Shown here piece by piece: positions 50,810 to 60,827 of a DNA stretch of 64,000 nucleotides (position 1 is its first letter; each line of letters opens with the position of its first letter). The position numbers and the translations under genes were made by a program. Origin of the DNA: Zoogloea sp. LCSB751 (lineage in GTDB: Bacteria > Pseudomonadota > Gammaproteobacteria > Burkholderiales > Rhodocyclaceae). The notes beneath the pieces are model-generated. The model searched no databases, was not told where the DNA came from, and worked only from the letters and a program-made list of their open reading frames with translations. The stretch spans positions 1 through 64,000 of the forward strand of contig NZ_MWUM01000024.1 of assembly GCF_002028455.1 (NCBI RefSeq), given 5' to 3'.

Positions 50810-51526
50810 TTACCAGGCGGGAGTGGTCGAGGTGGCGGCCGGTTGGGCCGGGGCCGGTTCGGGGGTCGGCAGCAGACCGCCGGCCACCGCGTAGGTGGCG
50901 CCGCCGGCGATCAGCAGCGAAAGCACAAAGGCTACCAGACCGCCCCCGCGCTTGGCATCGGAGGTGGGCAGCGGTGCATGCAGATCGGCCTCCTGCCAGC
51001 CGGTGATCATCGGCTTGACCAGATTCTCGCCCTTGACCCGCAGGTAGAAGGCGATGGCGCCGACGTGCAGGACGATCAGCGCCAGGAGGCCGTTCTGCAG
51101 CCAGGCGTGCCAGGAATGGAAGCTGTCGGAGGCGTCCTTGCCGACCAGGTCGGCGAGGGGGCCCTGGAAGGCGATGTCGTCATTGGTGAACAGGCCGGTG
51201 GCCGCCTGGGCGCCGACCAGGGCCAGCAGGCCCAGCACCGACAGGGCGCCGATCGGGTTGTGGCCGATGCCGCGCCATTCGCCGCGCAGGTAGGCGCGGA
51301 TCGCGCCGGGGCCGCGCACGAAGCTGGCGAAGCGGGCGGTGGCGGAGCCGACGAAGCCCCACACGATGCGGAAGATCACCAGGCCGACGATCAGGTAGCC
51401 GGCGCGGCCATGCCATTCGATGAGATTGCCACCGATCTTGCCGGACACATAGGCGAAGGCGACGCTGATCACCAGCGACCAGTGGAAGAGACGGATGGGA
51501 AGGTCCCAGACGCGTTGTCGGTTCAT
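50810..51526 (-). CDS. Cytochrome b561-like di-heme membrane protein
   Basis: 238 residues from the ATG at 51526. Four main membrane helices carry the heme histidines (LPIRLFHWSLVIS, LIEWHGRAGYLIVG, SFHSWHAWLQNG and ALIVLHVGAIAFYLRVKG). A GENLVKPMITGW segment follows, then a fifth hydrophobic helix (about 199-218) and a Pro/Ala-rich tail. This is the cytochrome b561/NapC-partner type that passes electrons from the quinone pool to a soluble c-type cytochrome. No cytochrome gene is adjacent in its operon. Upstream 13 codons to 51565 are rejected. Confidence 0.87.
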   Translation of the reverse strand: MNRQRVWDLPIRLFHWSLVISVAFAYVSGKIGGNLIEWHGRAGYLIVGLVIFRIVWGFVGSATARFASFVRGPGAIRAYLRGEWRGIGHNPIGALSVLGLLALVGAQAATGLFTNDDIAFQGPLADLVGKDASDSFHSWHAWLQNGLLALIVLHVGAIAFYLRVKGENLVKPMITGWQEADLHAPLPTSDAKRGGGLVAFVLSLLIAGGATYAVAGGLLPTPEPAPAQPAATSTTPAW

Positions 51527-51602
51527 GATTGCTCCTGGATATGGGGAAGGGATCCGGTTTTTCAAGTCGGGCCGGCGCCCGGGCTACAGGGGCGGGGGCG
51601 GA

Positions 51603-53003
51603 TCACAGCCGGCCTCCGCCGGCGGCCTTGAAGAGCGCCACGCTGCCGGTCAGGCGGCGCACCATGATGTCGAGGCGGGCCCGTTCGGCGTTGAGGGCGA
51701 CGGTCTGGGCGTTGGTCACATTGAGGTAGCTGACGGTGCCGGCCAGGTACTGGTTGTTCACCAGTTCGAGGGTTTCAGTGGCGGCGGCCAGGGCTTCGGC
51801 CTGCGCAGCGGCTTCGGCTTCGAGGGTCTGCAGCGCGGCCAGGTTGTCTTCCACCTCCTGGAAGGCGGTCTGCACGGTCAGGCGGTAGTTGGCGACGGTT
51901 TCGTCCCAGGCTGCGACGGCCTGGGCTTTCCGTGCGTCGCGGGCGCCGGCGTCGAACAGGGTCAGTGCGAGGTTGGGGCCGAGGGACCAGAAGTGGTTGG
52001 GCAGGGAGAACACCCGTTGCAGCGCGCTGCTCTGGGTGCCGCCGCTGGCGCCGAGGGTCAGGGTCGGGAAGAAGGCCGCTTGGGCGACGCCGATCTGTGC
52101 GTTGGCGGCTGCCACCCGGCGTTCGGCGGCGGCGATGTCGGGGCGCCGTTCGAGCAGCGTGGACGGCAGCAGGCCCGGCACGGCGGGCAGGTTCGGTGCT
52201 GCGCTGGAGGGAGCCAGCACCAGTTCGCCGGGGGCCCGTCCGGTCAGCACCGAGAGGGCGTGTTCGAGCTGCTTGCGTTGCACGTCCAGGTCGATCAGCT
52301 GGGCTTCGGCGGTCTTCAGCTGGGCTTGGGCCTGGGTGACGTCGGCACGGGCGGCGACGCCGGCGTCGAAGCGGTTGCGGGTGATGTCCGCGGAGCGCTT
52401 GTAGGCCGCAACGGTACGCACCAGCAGCGCGTGCTGGGCATCGTTGATGCGCAGCTGCAGGTAGGCCTGGACGACCGCCGCCTGGGCGCTCAACTGCACG
52501 CCGGCCAGGTCGGCGGCGACGGCGGCGGCACTGGCCGCGCTGGCTTCGTTGGTGCGGGCGATACGGCCCCACAGGTCGGCTTCCCAGCTGGCCGTGAGGG
52601 ACAGCCGGCTTGTGTTGCGGGCCGGGATGCTGGCGGTGCTGCCGGTGGTCGTGCTGGTGGTGGCGCCCTGGCTGCGGGTGACCGCCAGGTTGCTGCCGAG
52701 GGTCGGGAAGTACTGGGCCTGGGCTGCGTCGAGCAGGGCGGTGGCCTGGCGGTAGCGCGCCTCGGCGATGCGGATGTTCTGATTGGCGCGGCCTGCTTCA
52801 TCGACCAGGGTGTCCAGCTGGGCGTCGCCGAAGCGCTTCCACCATTCGCCGGCCTGCTGGCCGTCGCCGGGTTCGGCCAGCTTCCAGCCGGCGGCTTCCC
52901 GGAACTGTGCCGGCACGGCGGCTTCCGGGCGGTGGTGGTCGGGGCCGACGGCGCAGCCGGCGAGGGCGAGCAGGTTGAAGGAGACGAGGAGGCTATGCTT
53001 CAT
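51603..53003 (-). CDS. Outer-membrane efflux lipoprotein, NodT/OprM family
   Basis: 466 residues from the ATG at 53003; an ATG four codons earlier at 53015 is possible. A lipoprotein signal has the lipobox LAGC near residue 16. The two long coiled-coil repeats of the TolC fold follow, with GEWWKRFGDAQLDTLVDEA, SWEADLWGRIARTNEA, LLERRPDIAAAERRVAAANA and FPTLTLGASGG. It forms the outer-membrane channel for the MdtABC-like pump encoded upstream on the same strand, with a 32-bp gap to the RND gene. Together they make a complete tripartite system. Confidence 0.9.
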   Translation of the reverse strand: MKHSLLVSFNLLALAGCAVGPDHHRPEAAVPAQFREAAGWKLAEPGDGQQAGEWWKRFGDAQLDTLVDEAGRANQNIRIAEARYRQATALLDAAQAQYFPTLGSNLAVTRSQGATTSTTTGSTASIPARNTSRLSLTASWEADLWGRIARTNEASAASAAAVAADLAGVQLSAQAAVVQAYLQLRINDAQHALLVRTVAAYKRSADITRNRFDAGVAARADVTQAQAQLKTAEAQLIDLDVQRKQLEHALSVLTGRAPGELVLAPSSAAPNLPAVPGLLPSTLLERRPDIAAAERRVAAANAQIGVAQAAFFPTLTLGASGGTQSSALQRVFSLPNHFWSLGPNLALTLFDAGARDARKAQAVAAWDETVANYRLTVQTAFQEVEDNLAALQTLEAEAAAQAEALAAATETLELVNNQYLAGTVSYLNVTNAQTVALNAERARLDIMVRRLTGSVALFKAAGGGRL

Positions 53004-53035
53004 GGAGAAAGGCATGACGAGGAATGGGTGGAAAC

Positions 53036-56000
53036 TCACGGCTGGGCGGTGGCCGGGCGGGCCGTGCGCCAGCGGCCGGCGGCGCGGCGCAGGCGGTCGA
53101 GTTGCAGGAAGACGACGGGGGTGGTGTACAGGGTCAACAGCTGGCTGAGAATCAGGCCGCCGACAATGGTGATGCCCAGCGGCTGGCGCATCTCGGCGCC
53201 GTCGCCGACGCCGAAGGCCAGCGGCAGCGCACCGAACAGGGCCGCCAGGGTGGTCATCATGATCGGCCGGAAGCGCAGCTGGCAGGCCTCGAAGATCGCC
53301 TCCCGCGGCGACAGGCCGCGGCTGCGTTCGGCGTCGATGGCGAAGTCCACCATCATGATGGCGTTCTTCTTGACGATGCCGATCAGCAGGATCACGCCGA
53401 TCAGCGCGATGATCCCGAACTCGGTCTTGAACAGGATCAGCGCCAGGATCGCCCCGACGCCGGCCGACGGCAGCGTGGACAGGATGGTGATCGGATGGAT
53501 CAGACTCTCGTAAAGGATGCCGAGGATCAGGTACACCGCCACGATGGCCGCCAGGATCAGCAGCGGCTGGCTTTGCAGCGAGGCCTGGAAGGCCTTGGCA
53601 TTGCCCTGGAAGCTGCCGTGCACCGAGGTTGGCACGCCGATGCGGGCCATCTCCTGGCGTACTGCGTCGGTGGCCTCGGAAAGGGACGTGCCGAGCGGCA
53701 GGTTGAAGGAGATCGTGGTGGCCACGCTGGCGCCCTGATGGTTGACCGCCAGCGGCGTGGGGCCCGCGTCCCAGCGTGCGAAGGCGGCCAGCGGTACGCG
53801 ATCGCCGTTCGGGCTGACGAAGAACAGGTCGTTGAGGACTTCCGGCCCTTGCAGATAGGCCGGCGGCGCTTCGAGGACCACCCGGTACTGGTTGAGCGGG
53901 CCGTAGATGGTGGACACCAGGCGCTGGCCGAACAGGTCGTTGAGGGTCGCGTTCACCAGGCGCTGGTTGAGCCCCAGGCGGGCCAGCGCGTCGCGATCGA
54001 TACTCAGGAAGGTCTGTTCGCCCTTGTCCTGGCGGTCGGAGTTCACGTCCTCCAACTGGGGCAGCTTGCGCATCGCGTCGCGGATGCGCGGCTCCCAGGT
54101 CTTCAGGTCCTTCAGGGAGTCGGCCTGCAGCGTGAACTCGTACTGGGCGTTGGACATCCGCCCGCCCATCCGGATGTCCTGGGCGGCGACGAGGAACAGG
54201 TTGGCGCCGGGTACGTGGCCGAGCTTCCCGCGCAGGCGGGCGATCACCTCGTCGGCGCTGGCCTTGCGTTCGGTCAGCGGCTTGAGGGTGACGAACATCA
54301 TCCCGCCACCGCCCCGCGGGCCGCCGCTGCCACCGGCATAGCCGACCACGTTGGCGACAGCCGGATCGCGGCCGACGATGTCGACGAAGCGCTCCAGCTT
54401 GCCGCGCATGGACTGGAAGGACGTGCGCTGATCGGCATCGATGAAACCCATGATGCGGCCGGTGTCCTGCTGCGGGAAGAATCCCTTCGGCACGACGCCA
54501 TAGAGGTAAACGTTGAAGACCACGGTGCCGACCAGCACGCTGAGGGTGATCCACGGGTGGTTGAGGACCACCCGCAGGCTGCGTCCGTAGCCGTGGATCA
54601 CGCCATCCATCAGGCGGGCGCCGAGTCCGGGGCGTGCGTCGGGGGCGGGCTTGGGGTGGGCGCGCAGCAGGCGTGCGCACATCATCGGGGTGAGGGTCAG
54701 GGACACCACCAGCGATACCAGGATCGCTGCCGACAGGGTGACCGCGAACTCCCGGAAGAAGCGTCCGACGATGCCGCCCATCAGCAGGATCGGCAGGAAC
54801 ACGGCGATCAGCGACAGGCTCATGGACAGCACCGTGAAGCTCACTTCGCGGGCACCCTTGAGGGCCGCGTCGAAGGGCTGCATGCCGGCCTCGATGTGGC
54901 GGCTGACGTTCTCCAGCACCACCACCGCGTCATCGACGACGAAGCCGGTGACGATGACCAGCGCCATCAGCGAGATGTTGTTCAGCGAAAAGCCGCACAG
55001 ATACATCACTGCGAAGGTGCCGAGCAGGGATACCGGCACCGCCACGCTGGGGATGATCGCCGCGCGCACGTTGCGCAGGAACAGGAAGACCACCATGATC
55101 ACCAGCGCCACCGACAGCAGCAGGGTGTGCTGGACCTCGCGCAGGGAGGCGCGGATGGTGACGGTGCGGTCGGCCACCACGTCGAGCTTAACGCCCGGGG
55201 GCAGCTCCTCGCGTAGCATCGGCAGTACTTCCATCATCCGTTCGACGGTCTCGATGACGTTGGCGTCCGGCTGGCGATTGATCAGCAGGATCACAGCCGG
55301 CTTGCCGTCGGCGATGCCGGCGTTGCGGGTGTCCTGTTCGCTGTCGGTCACGCGCGCCACGTCCTGCAGGCGCACCGCGGCACCGTTCTTCCACGACACG
55401 ATGGTGGGGATGTAGTCGGCGGCCTTGGCAGCCTGATCGCTGGCGCCCAGCTGCCAGTGGCGCTGGCCGCTTTCGAGGCTGCCTTTGGGACGATTGACGT
55501 TGGCGTTGTCGATGGCCTGGCGCACGCTCTCCACGCCAATGCCGGCGGAAGCGAGGGTGGCCGGATCGACTTCGACGCGTACCGCCGGCAGGGAGCCGCC
55601 ACCCAGGTTGACCTGGCCGACGCCCTTCACTTGGGCCAGCCGCTGGGCCAGCACGGTGGAGGCGAAGTCGTACATGTCGGCCCGCGAGACGGTGTCCGAG
55701 GTCATCGACAGGATCAGCACCGGCGCGTCGGCCGGGTTGATCTTGCGGTAGCTGGGGTTGCCGGCCATGCCGCTGGGCAGTTGCGGGCGGGTCGCGTTGA
55801 TGGCGGCCTGCACGCTTTTGGCGGCAGACTCCACATCCTGGTCCAGGTCCATCTGGACGGTGATGCGGGTGTTGCCGAGGGTGCTGGTGGACGTCAGCTC
55901 GGTGACCCCGGCGATGGTGCCGAAGGCCCGCTCCAGCGGCGTTGCGACGGTGGCCGCCATGGTCTCAGGGCTGGCACCGGGCAGGTTGGCGGATACCGAG

Positions 56001-56134
56001 ATGGTCGGGTAATCCACCTGTGGCAAGGCCGCCACCGGCAGTAGCTTGTAGGCGACCAGCCCGACCAAGGCGATAGCCAGGCCGAGCAGGGATGTGGCGA
56101 CCGGGCGCCGGATGAAAACAGACGAGATGCTCAT
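53036..56134 (-). CDS. mdtC: RND efflux transporter subunit, MdtC-like
   Basis: 1032 residues with twelve membrane helices and the AcrB-type porter domains. The proton-relay pair is in GFVVDDAVVVLENVSRHIE. The sequences FIRRPVATSLLGLAIALVGL, PQLPSGMAGNPSYRKINPAD and GGSGGPRGGGGMMFVTLKPL match the MdtC/MuxC branch. In E. coli MdtB and MdtC form a 2:1 heterotrimer, and the arrangement here predicts the same. Its start overlaps the stop of the upstream RND gene by 4 bases. Typical substrates include bile salts and novobiocin in E. coli; here they are unknown. Confidence 0.92.
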   Translation of the reverse strand: MSISSVFIRRPVATSLLGLAIALVGLVAYKLLPVAALPQVDYPTISVSANLPGASPETMAATVATPLERAFGTIAGVTELTSTSTLGNTRITVQMDLDQDVESAAKSVQAAINATRPQLPSGMAGNPSYRKINPADAPVLILSMTSDTVSRADMYDFASTVLAQRLAQVKGVGQVNLGGGSLPAVRVEVDPATLASAGIGVESVRQAIDNANVNRPKGSLESGQRHWQLGASDQAAKAADYIPTIVSWKNGAAVRLQDVARVTDSEQDTRNAGIADGKPAVILLINRQPDANVIETVERMMEVLPMLREELPPGVKLDVVADRTVTIRASLREVQHTLLLSVALVIMVVFLFLRNVRAAIIPSVAVPVSLLGTFAVMYLCGFSLNNISLMALVIVTGFVVDDAVVVLENVSRHIEAGMQPFDAALKGAREVSFTVLSMSLSLIAVFLPILLMGGIVGRFFREFAVTLSAAILVSLVVSLTLTPMMCARLLRAHPKPAPDARPGLGARLMDGVIHGYGRSLRVVLNHPWITLSVLVGTVVFNVYLYGVVPKGFFPQQDTGRIMGFIDADQRTSFQSMRGKLERFVDIVGRDPAVANVVGYAGGSGGPRGGGGMMFVTLKPLTERKASADEVIARLRGKLGHVPGANLFLVAAQDIRMGGRMSNAQYEFTLQADSLKDLKTWEPRIRDAMRKLPQLEDVNSDRQDKGEQTFLSIDRDALARLGLNQRLVNATLNDLFGQRLVSTIYGPLNQYRVVLEAPPAYLQGPEVLNDLFFVSPNGDRVPLAAFARWDAGPTPLAVNHQGASVATTISFNLPLGTSLSEATDAVRQEMARIGVPTSVHGSFQGNAKAFQASLQSQPLLILAAIVAVYLILGILYESLIHPITILSTLPSAGVGAILALILFKTEFGIIALIGVILLIGIVKKNAIMMVDFAIDAERSRGLSPREAIFEACQLRFRPIMMTTLAALFGALPLAFGVGDGAEMRQPLGITIVGGLILSQLLTLYTTPVVFLQLDRLRRAAGRWRTARPATAQP

Positions 56135-59100
56135 GCCGGACGGTCTGCCGTGGTCGGCTCAGCCGAGCCCTTGACGCGCCGCGCCAAGCGGTCGAAGGCC
56201 AGGTAGATCACCGGCGTGGTGAAGATCGTCAGCACCTGGCTGACCAGCAGGCCGCCGACCATCGTGATGCCCAGCGGCTGGCGCAGCTCGGAACCGACGC
56301 CGTTGCCGAGCATCAGCGGCAGCGCACCGAGCAGCGCGGCGAGGGTGGTCATCAGGATCGGCCGGAAGCGCAGCAGGCAGGCCTGGTAGATCGCCTCGCG
56401 GGGCGACAGGCCGCGTTCCCGCTCGGCCTCCAGCGCGAAATCGATCATCATGATGGCGTTCTTCTTGACGATGCCGATCAGGAGAATGATCCCGATGATG
56501 CCGATCATCCCCAGCTCGTGGCCGGACACCAAGAGCGCCAGCAGTGCGCCGACGCCGGCCGACGGCAGCGTGGACAGGATGGTGATCGGGTGGATGTAGC
56601 TCTCGTAGAGCACGCCCAGCACGATGTACATGGTGATCACGGCGGCGAGGATCAGCAGCAGGGTGTTGTCCAGCGAAGCCTGGAAGGCCAGCGCGGCGCC
56701 CTGGAAGCTGCTGCGGATGTTGCGCGGAAGGCCCAGTTCCGCCTCGGCGGTGTGGATCGCCTTGACGGCGTCGCCGAGGGCCACGCCCGGCGCCAGGTTG
56801 AAGGACAGGGTCACCGCCGGGAACTGGCCGATGTGATTGACTGCCAGCAGGGTTTTCCGCTCGCTGATGCGCGCCACCGAGGACAGTGGTACGGTGCGCC
56901 CGTTGGCGGCGGGTACGTAGATGTGTTCGAGGGCCGCCGGGCTGCGCTGGAAGTCCGGCGCCACCTCCAGCACCACCCGGTACAAGGCCGACTGCGTGAA
57001 GATGTTGGATACCTGACGCTGGCCGAAGGCACTGTACAGCGCGTTGTCGATGGCTGCCGGAGTGATGCCGAGGCGGCCGGCGCTGTCCCGGTCGATGTCC
57101 ACGAAGGCCTGGGTGCCCTGGTTCTGAAGGTCGCTGGCCACGTCGGCCAGTTCGGGCAGGCTGCGCAGCTTTTCGAGCAGGCGCCCGGACCACTGGGCGA
57201 GCAGGCTCTCGTTGGTGCTCTCCAGGCTGAACTGGTACTGGGTGCGCGACAGGCGGTCCTCGATGGAGAGATCCTGCACCGGCTGCATGTACAGTTTGGT
57301 GTCGGGTCGGCGTACTTCCAGGCGTTCCTGCAGGCGGCGGATCACTTCGCCGACGTCGGCGCTGCGATCTTCCTTGGGTTTCAGCTTGATCAGCATGCGG
57401 CCGCTGTTGAGGGTGGTGTTGGTGCCGTCCACGCCGATGAAGGACGACAGGTTCTCCACCGCCGGGTCTTCCAGCACGATGTTCGCCAGTGCGTGTTGCC
57501 GTTCGGCCATAGCGGTGAAGGAGATGTCCTGCGGGGCGTCGGAGATGGCCTGGATCAGCCCTGTGTCCTGGGCCGGGAAGAAGCCCTTGGGGATGAACAC
57601 GTAGAGCAGCACCGTCAGCGTGAGGGTGCCGAGGGCCACCAGCAGGGTGAGGCCCTGGCGGTCGAGTACCCAGGTGAGCATGCGCGCGTAGCGGTCCACG
57701 ATGGCCTGGAAGAAGGCTCCGTTATCGTCGTGGCGGTGGCCGACGGGCTTTAGCAGGCGCGCCGACATCATCGGCGTGAGGGTCAGGGAGACCACGGCGG
57801 AGATCAGGATCGATACCGCCAGGGTGATGGCGAATTCGCGAAACAGGCGCCCGACCACGTCGGCCATAAAGATCAATGGGATCAGTACGGCGATCAGCGA
57901 GACGGTCAGGGAGATGATCGTGAAACCGATCTGCCTGGCGCCTTTCAGCGCTGCCTCCAGCGGCGTTTCGCCTTCCTCCACGTGGCGGCTGATGTTCTCG
58001 ATCATAACGATGGCGTCGTCCACCACGAAGCCGGTGGCGATGGTCAGTGCCATCAGGGTCAGGTTGTTGACGCTGAAGCCGGCGGCGTACATCACCGCGA
58101 AGGTGCCCACCAGCGACAGGGGCACAGCGACGGCCGGGATGATGGTGGCCGGCAGGCTGCGCAGGAACAGGTAGATCACGCCGACCACCAGCGCCACGGC
58201 GAGGGCCAGTTCGAACTGCACATCGTGCACCGAGGCGCGGATCGAGGTGGTGCGGTCGGTCAGCAGGCGCAGGTCCACCGAAGTGGGCAGGTCGGCCTCC
58301 AGCTGAGGCAGCAGCGCGCGTACGCGCTCGGCGGTTTCGATGACGTTGGCACCGGGCTGGCGCTGGATGTTGATGATGACTGCCGGGTTGCGGTCGGCCC
58401 AGGCCGCCAGGCGGGTGTTCTCGGCGCCCTCAATGGCCTCGGCCACGTCGGACAGGCGGATCGGCGCGCCGTTCTTCCAGGCAATGGTCAGGTTGCGGTA
58501 GTCGTCGGCGGACTTCAACTGGTCGTTGGCGTCCAGCGTGGTGGCGCGGACGGGACCGTCGAAGCTGCCCTTGGCCATGTTGGCGTTGGCGTTGGCGATG
58601 GCGCTGCGCACGTCCTCGAGGCTGAGGCCGGCCGAGGCCAGGGCCTGGGGATTGACCTGCACGCGTACTGCCGGGCGCAGCCCGCCGCCGATGGTGACGA
58701 GGCCGATGCCCGGCAGCTGGGAGATCTTCATCGCCACGCGGGTGTCCACCAGGTCCGCCAGCTTGGCCAGCGGCAGGCTCGACGAGCTGACGGCGAGGGT
58801 AAGGATCGGCGCGTCGGCCGGGTTGACCTTGCTGTACACCGGCGGCATCGGCAGATCCTGGGGCAGGAAGCTGCCGGCGTTGGCGATGGCCGACTGAACC
58901 TGCTGTTCGGCCACGTCCATCGCCAGTGACAGGTCGAACTGCAGGGTGATGACGGAGATGCCTTCGCCGCTGGTGGACGACATGCGCTTGAGGCCCGGCA
59001 TCTGGCCGAACTGACGTTCCAGCGGGGCGGTGATCGCCGACGTGGTGACATCCGGGCTGGCGCCGGGATAGCGGGTGGCGATCTGGATCGTCGGGTATTC

Positions 59101-59220
59101 CACCTCGGGCAGCGCCGACACCGGCAGGATCTTGTAGGCGATCAGGCCGACCAGCAGGATCGCCACCATCAGCAGCGAGGTGGCGACAGGGCGGAGGATG
59201 AAGGTGCGGGACGGGTTCAT
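56131..59220 (-). CDS. mdtB: RND efflux transporter subunit, MdtB-like
   Basis: 1029 residues with twelve membrane helices. The proton-relay pair is in GFVVDDAIVMIENISRHVE. The start FILRPVATSLLMVAILLVGL, then PQDLPMPPVYSKVNPADAP and SSFIGVDGTNTTLNSGRML, match the MdtB/MuxB branch. It pairs with the MdtC-like subunit encoded just downstream; the 4-base overlaps on both sides (56131-56134 and 59217-59220) show tight coupling of all three genes. Identity between the two RND subunits is clear but partial, so they are old paralogues rather than a recent duplication. Confidence 0.92.
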   Translation of the reverse strand: MNPSRTFILRPVATSLLMVAILLVGLIAYKILPVSALPEVEYPTIQIATRYPGASPDVTTSAITAPLERQFGQMPGLKRMSSTSGEGISVITLQFDLSLAMDVAEQQVQSAIANAGSFLPQDLPMPPVYSKVNPADAPILTLAVSSSSLPLAKLADLVDTRVAMKISQLPGIGLVTIGGGLRPAVRVQVNPQALASAGLSLEDVRSAIANANANMAKGSFDGPVRATTLDANDQLKSADDYRNLTIAWKNGAPIRLSDVAEAIEGAENTRLAAWADRNPAVIINIQRQPGANVIETAERVRALLPQLEADLPTSVDLRLLTDRTTSIRASVHDVQFELALAVALVVGVIYLFLRSLPATIIPAVAVPLSLVGTFAVMYAAGFSVNNLTLMALTIATGFVVDDAIVMIENISRHVEEGETPLEAALKGARQIGFTIISLTVSLIAVLIPLIFMADVVGRLFREFAITLAVSILISAVVSLTLTPMMSARLLKPVGHRHDDNGAFFQAIVDRYARMLTWVLDRQGLTLLVALGTLTLTVLLYVFIPKGFFPAQDTGLIQAISDAPQDISFTAMAERQHALANIVLEDPAVENLSSFIGVDGTNTTLNSGRMLIKLKPKEDRSADVGEVIRRLQERLEVRRPDTKLYMQPVQDLSIEDRLSRTQYQFSLESTNESLLAQWSGRLLEKLRSLPELADVASDLQNQGTQAFVDIDRDSAGRLGITPAAIDNALYSAFGQRQVSNIFTQSALYRVVLEVAPDFQRSPAALEHIYVPAANGRTVPLSSVARISERKTLLAVNHIGQFPAVTLSFNLAPGVALGDAVKAIHTAEAELGLPRNIRSSFQGAALAFQASLDNTLLLILAAVITMYIVLGVLYESYIHPITILSTLPSAGVGALLALLVSGHELGMIGIIGIILLIGIVKKNAIMMIDFALEAERERGLSPREAIYQACLLRFRPILMTTLAALLGALPLMLGNGVGSELRQPLGITMVGGLLVSQVLTIFTTPVIYLAFDRLARRVKGSAEPTTADRPA

Positions 59221-60530
59221 GCCGGCTTCTTGCGTTCGCCGCGACGTTCACCATCGCCACCGCCGTTTTCGCCCCCTTGTTTGGCTTCGCCTCGGCCGCC
59301 TTCGCCGCGGTGGCGGCCACCTCCCTGGCGGGAGTCGGGCGACGAAAGCTCTACCGGGGCGCCGTCGCGCAGGCGGTCCACGCCGTCCACGACGATCTTC
59401 TCGCCGACCGACAGGCCCGATTCGATGGCTACGATGTCTGCGGTGGCCGGGCCGGTGACCACCGGACGCATGCTGGCGGTCTTCTCCTGCTCGTTGATCA
59501 CGTAGACAAAATTGCCCTGGTTGCCCTTGAGAATGGCCGCCGACGGGACCAGCACCGCATCGTGGCGGGTGTCCACACGCAGGCGCGCGCTGACGAACTG
59601 GTTGGGGAAGAGGGTGCCGTCCTTGTTGTCGAACTGGGCCTTCAGCTTGACCGTGCCGGTGCTGGTGTCGATCAGGTTGTCGGTGCTGACCAGGCGGCCG
59701 CCGGCCAGCTTGGTGCGGCCATCCCGGTCCCAGGCTTCCACGCTGAGGCCCTTGCCCTTCTTGATCTGGGCCTGCACGGCCGGCAGGTTGGAGGCGGGGA
59801 TCGAGAACAGCACGGTGATCGGCTGGGTCTGGGTGAGGATGACCAGCCCGTTGGTGTCGGCGGCGCGCACCATGTTGCCGGCATCCACTTGGCGCAGGCC
59901 AAGGGTGCCGGGCACCGGCGCGGTGACGCGGGTGAAGCCGAGGTTCAGGCGGGCAGTATCCACCAGCGCCCGGTCGGTCAGGACGGTGCCTTCCAGTTGG
60001 CGAACCTGGGCTTCCTGGGCATCCACCTGTTGGCGGGCGATGGAGTCCTTGGCGAGCAGGCCGCGGTAGCGTTCCAGGTCCAGGCGGGCATTGGCGAGCA
60101 GGGCTTCGTCGCGCTGCAGCTGACCCGTGGCCTGGTCGAGGGCGGCCTTGAAGGGGCGCGGGTCGATCTCTGCCAGCAGGTCGCCGGCCTTGACCTGCTG
60201 GCCGTCGCCGAAGGCGATTTTTTGCAACTGGCCATCCACGCGGGGCTTGATCGTCACGGTGTTGAGGGCGGTGACGGTGCCGATGGCGTTCACATTCACG
60301 TCGATGTCGCCGGCGCGGGAGGCGGCGGTCTGCACTGGTACCGGGCGGTTGCCGAAGTCCCGGTTGCGTCCGCCCTTGCCGCGCGGTCCATCGCCACGGG
60401 GGCCGTCATTGCGCGGGCCTGCCTCGGCCTTCTTGGTCTCGGCGGCCTCGCCGGGACGGTAATAGGTGGCCGTTCCTGCCGCGGCGGCGAGCAGGACGGC
60501 GATCGAGGTCCAGATGACTTTCTTTTTCAT
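59217..60530 (-). CDS. mdtA: RND membrane-fusion protein, MdtA-like
   Basis: 437 residues from the ATG at 60530. One anchor helix (about 4-24) is followed by a Gly/Arg/Asp-rich linker (about 30-60). The adaptor then has VNAIGTVTALNTVTIKPRVD, AGDLLAEIDPRPFKAALDQA, GTLGLRQVDAGNMV and ITVLFSIPASNLPAVQ. The C-terminal 45 residues are low-complexity, rich in Gly, Glu, Arg and Lys, as is common in MdtA/MuxA homologues. It heads the mdtABC-NodT operon, overlapping mdtB by 4 bases. No baeSR-type regulator is beside it. Confidence 0.9.
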   Translation of the reverse strand: MKKKVIWTSIAVLLAAAAGTATYYRPGEAAETKKAEAGPRNDGPRGDGPRGKGGRNRDFGNRPVPVQTAASRAGDIDVNVNAIGTVTALNTVTIKPRVDGQLQKIAFGDGQQVKAGDLLAEIDPRPFKAALDQATGQLQRDEALLANARLDLERYRGLLAKDSIARQQVDAQEAQVRQLEGTVLTDRALVDTARLNLGFTRVTAPVPGTLGLRQVDAGNMVRAADTNGLVILTQTQPITVLFSIPASNLPAVQAQIKKGKGLSVEAWDRDGRTKLAGGRLVSTDNLIDTSTGTVKLKAQFDNKDGTLFPNQFVSARLRVDTRHDAVLVPSAAILKGNQGNFVYVINEQEKTASMRPVVTGPATADIVAIESGLSVGEKIVVDGVDRLRDGAPVELSSPDSRQGGGRHRGEGGRGEAKQGGENGGGDGERRGERKKPA

Positions 60531-60827
60531 GGGCTGGTATCGGATGTCGGTGCGTATTTGAGCGCACCGGGGCAATTCGAAGGGCCGGAGGGCAATTCGT
60601 TCTTACGCGACATTGCAGGTTTCGTGCCGTTGTTTTTTCTCTTTTCGAGAAAAACTATTCCGTATTCGATTCAATCGCTCAAACACCTGAAATCTGCTGT
60701 CGGGTGGCGTTTTCGTCGCTATGTTCTCGGAATGGCAGGAAATTGCCGTTGGGCGGTGGACTGACCGAAATGGGTTGATTTGCCAGCATGGGTGTTGCGC
60801 AGCTGTTGAATGATCAGCAGCGGACTT
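60531..60827. promoter_or_regulatory. AT-richer upstream region of the mdtA-like operon
   Basis: 297 bp between the four-helix membrane protein gene and mdtA, both on the minus strand. It is richer in A and T than its surroundings. CGATTCAATCG (60667-60677) is a perfect palindrome around one base and may be an operator. A short AT-rich stem lies near 60635-60655. No clear -35/-10 pair was found. Confidence 0.35.

Noticed and set aside
48784..51006. 740-codon plus-strand ORF opposite prc
   Set aside because: Same cause; the minus-strand protease is complete with Ser464/Lys489.
53024..55216. 730-codon plus-strand ORF opposite the MdtC-like gene
   Set aside because: Same cause; the minus strand encodes a full RND protein.
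60635..60655. AT-rich stem TTTTTCTC/GAGAAAAA as a terminator for the four-helix membrane protein gene
   Set aside because: The stem is weak, made mostly of A-T pairs, and lies about 175 bases beyond the stop of that gene. It is more likely part of the mdtA promoter region.
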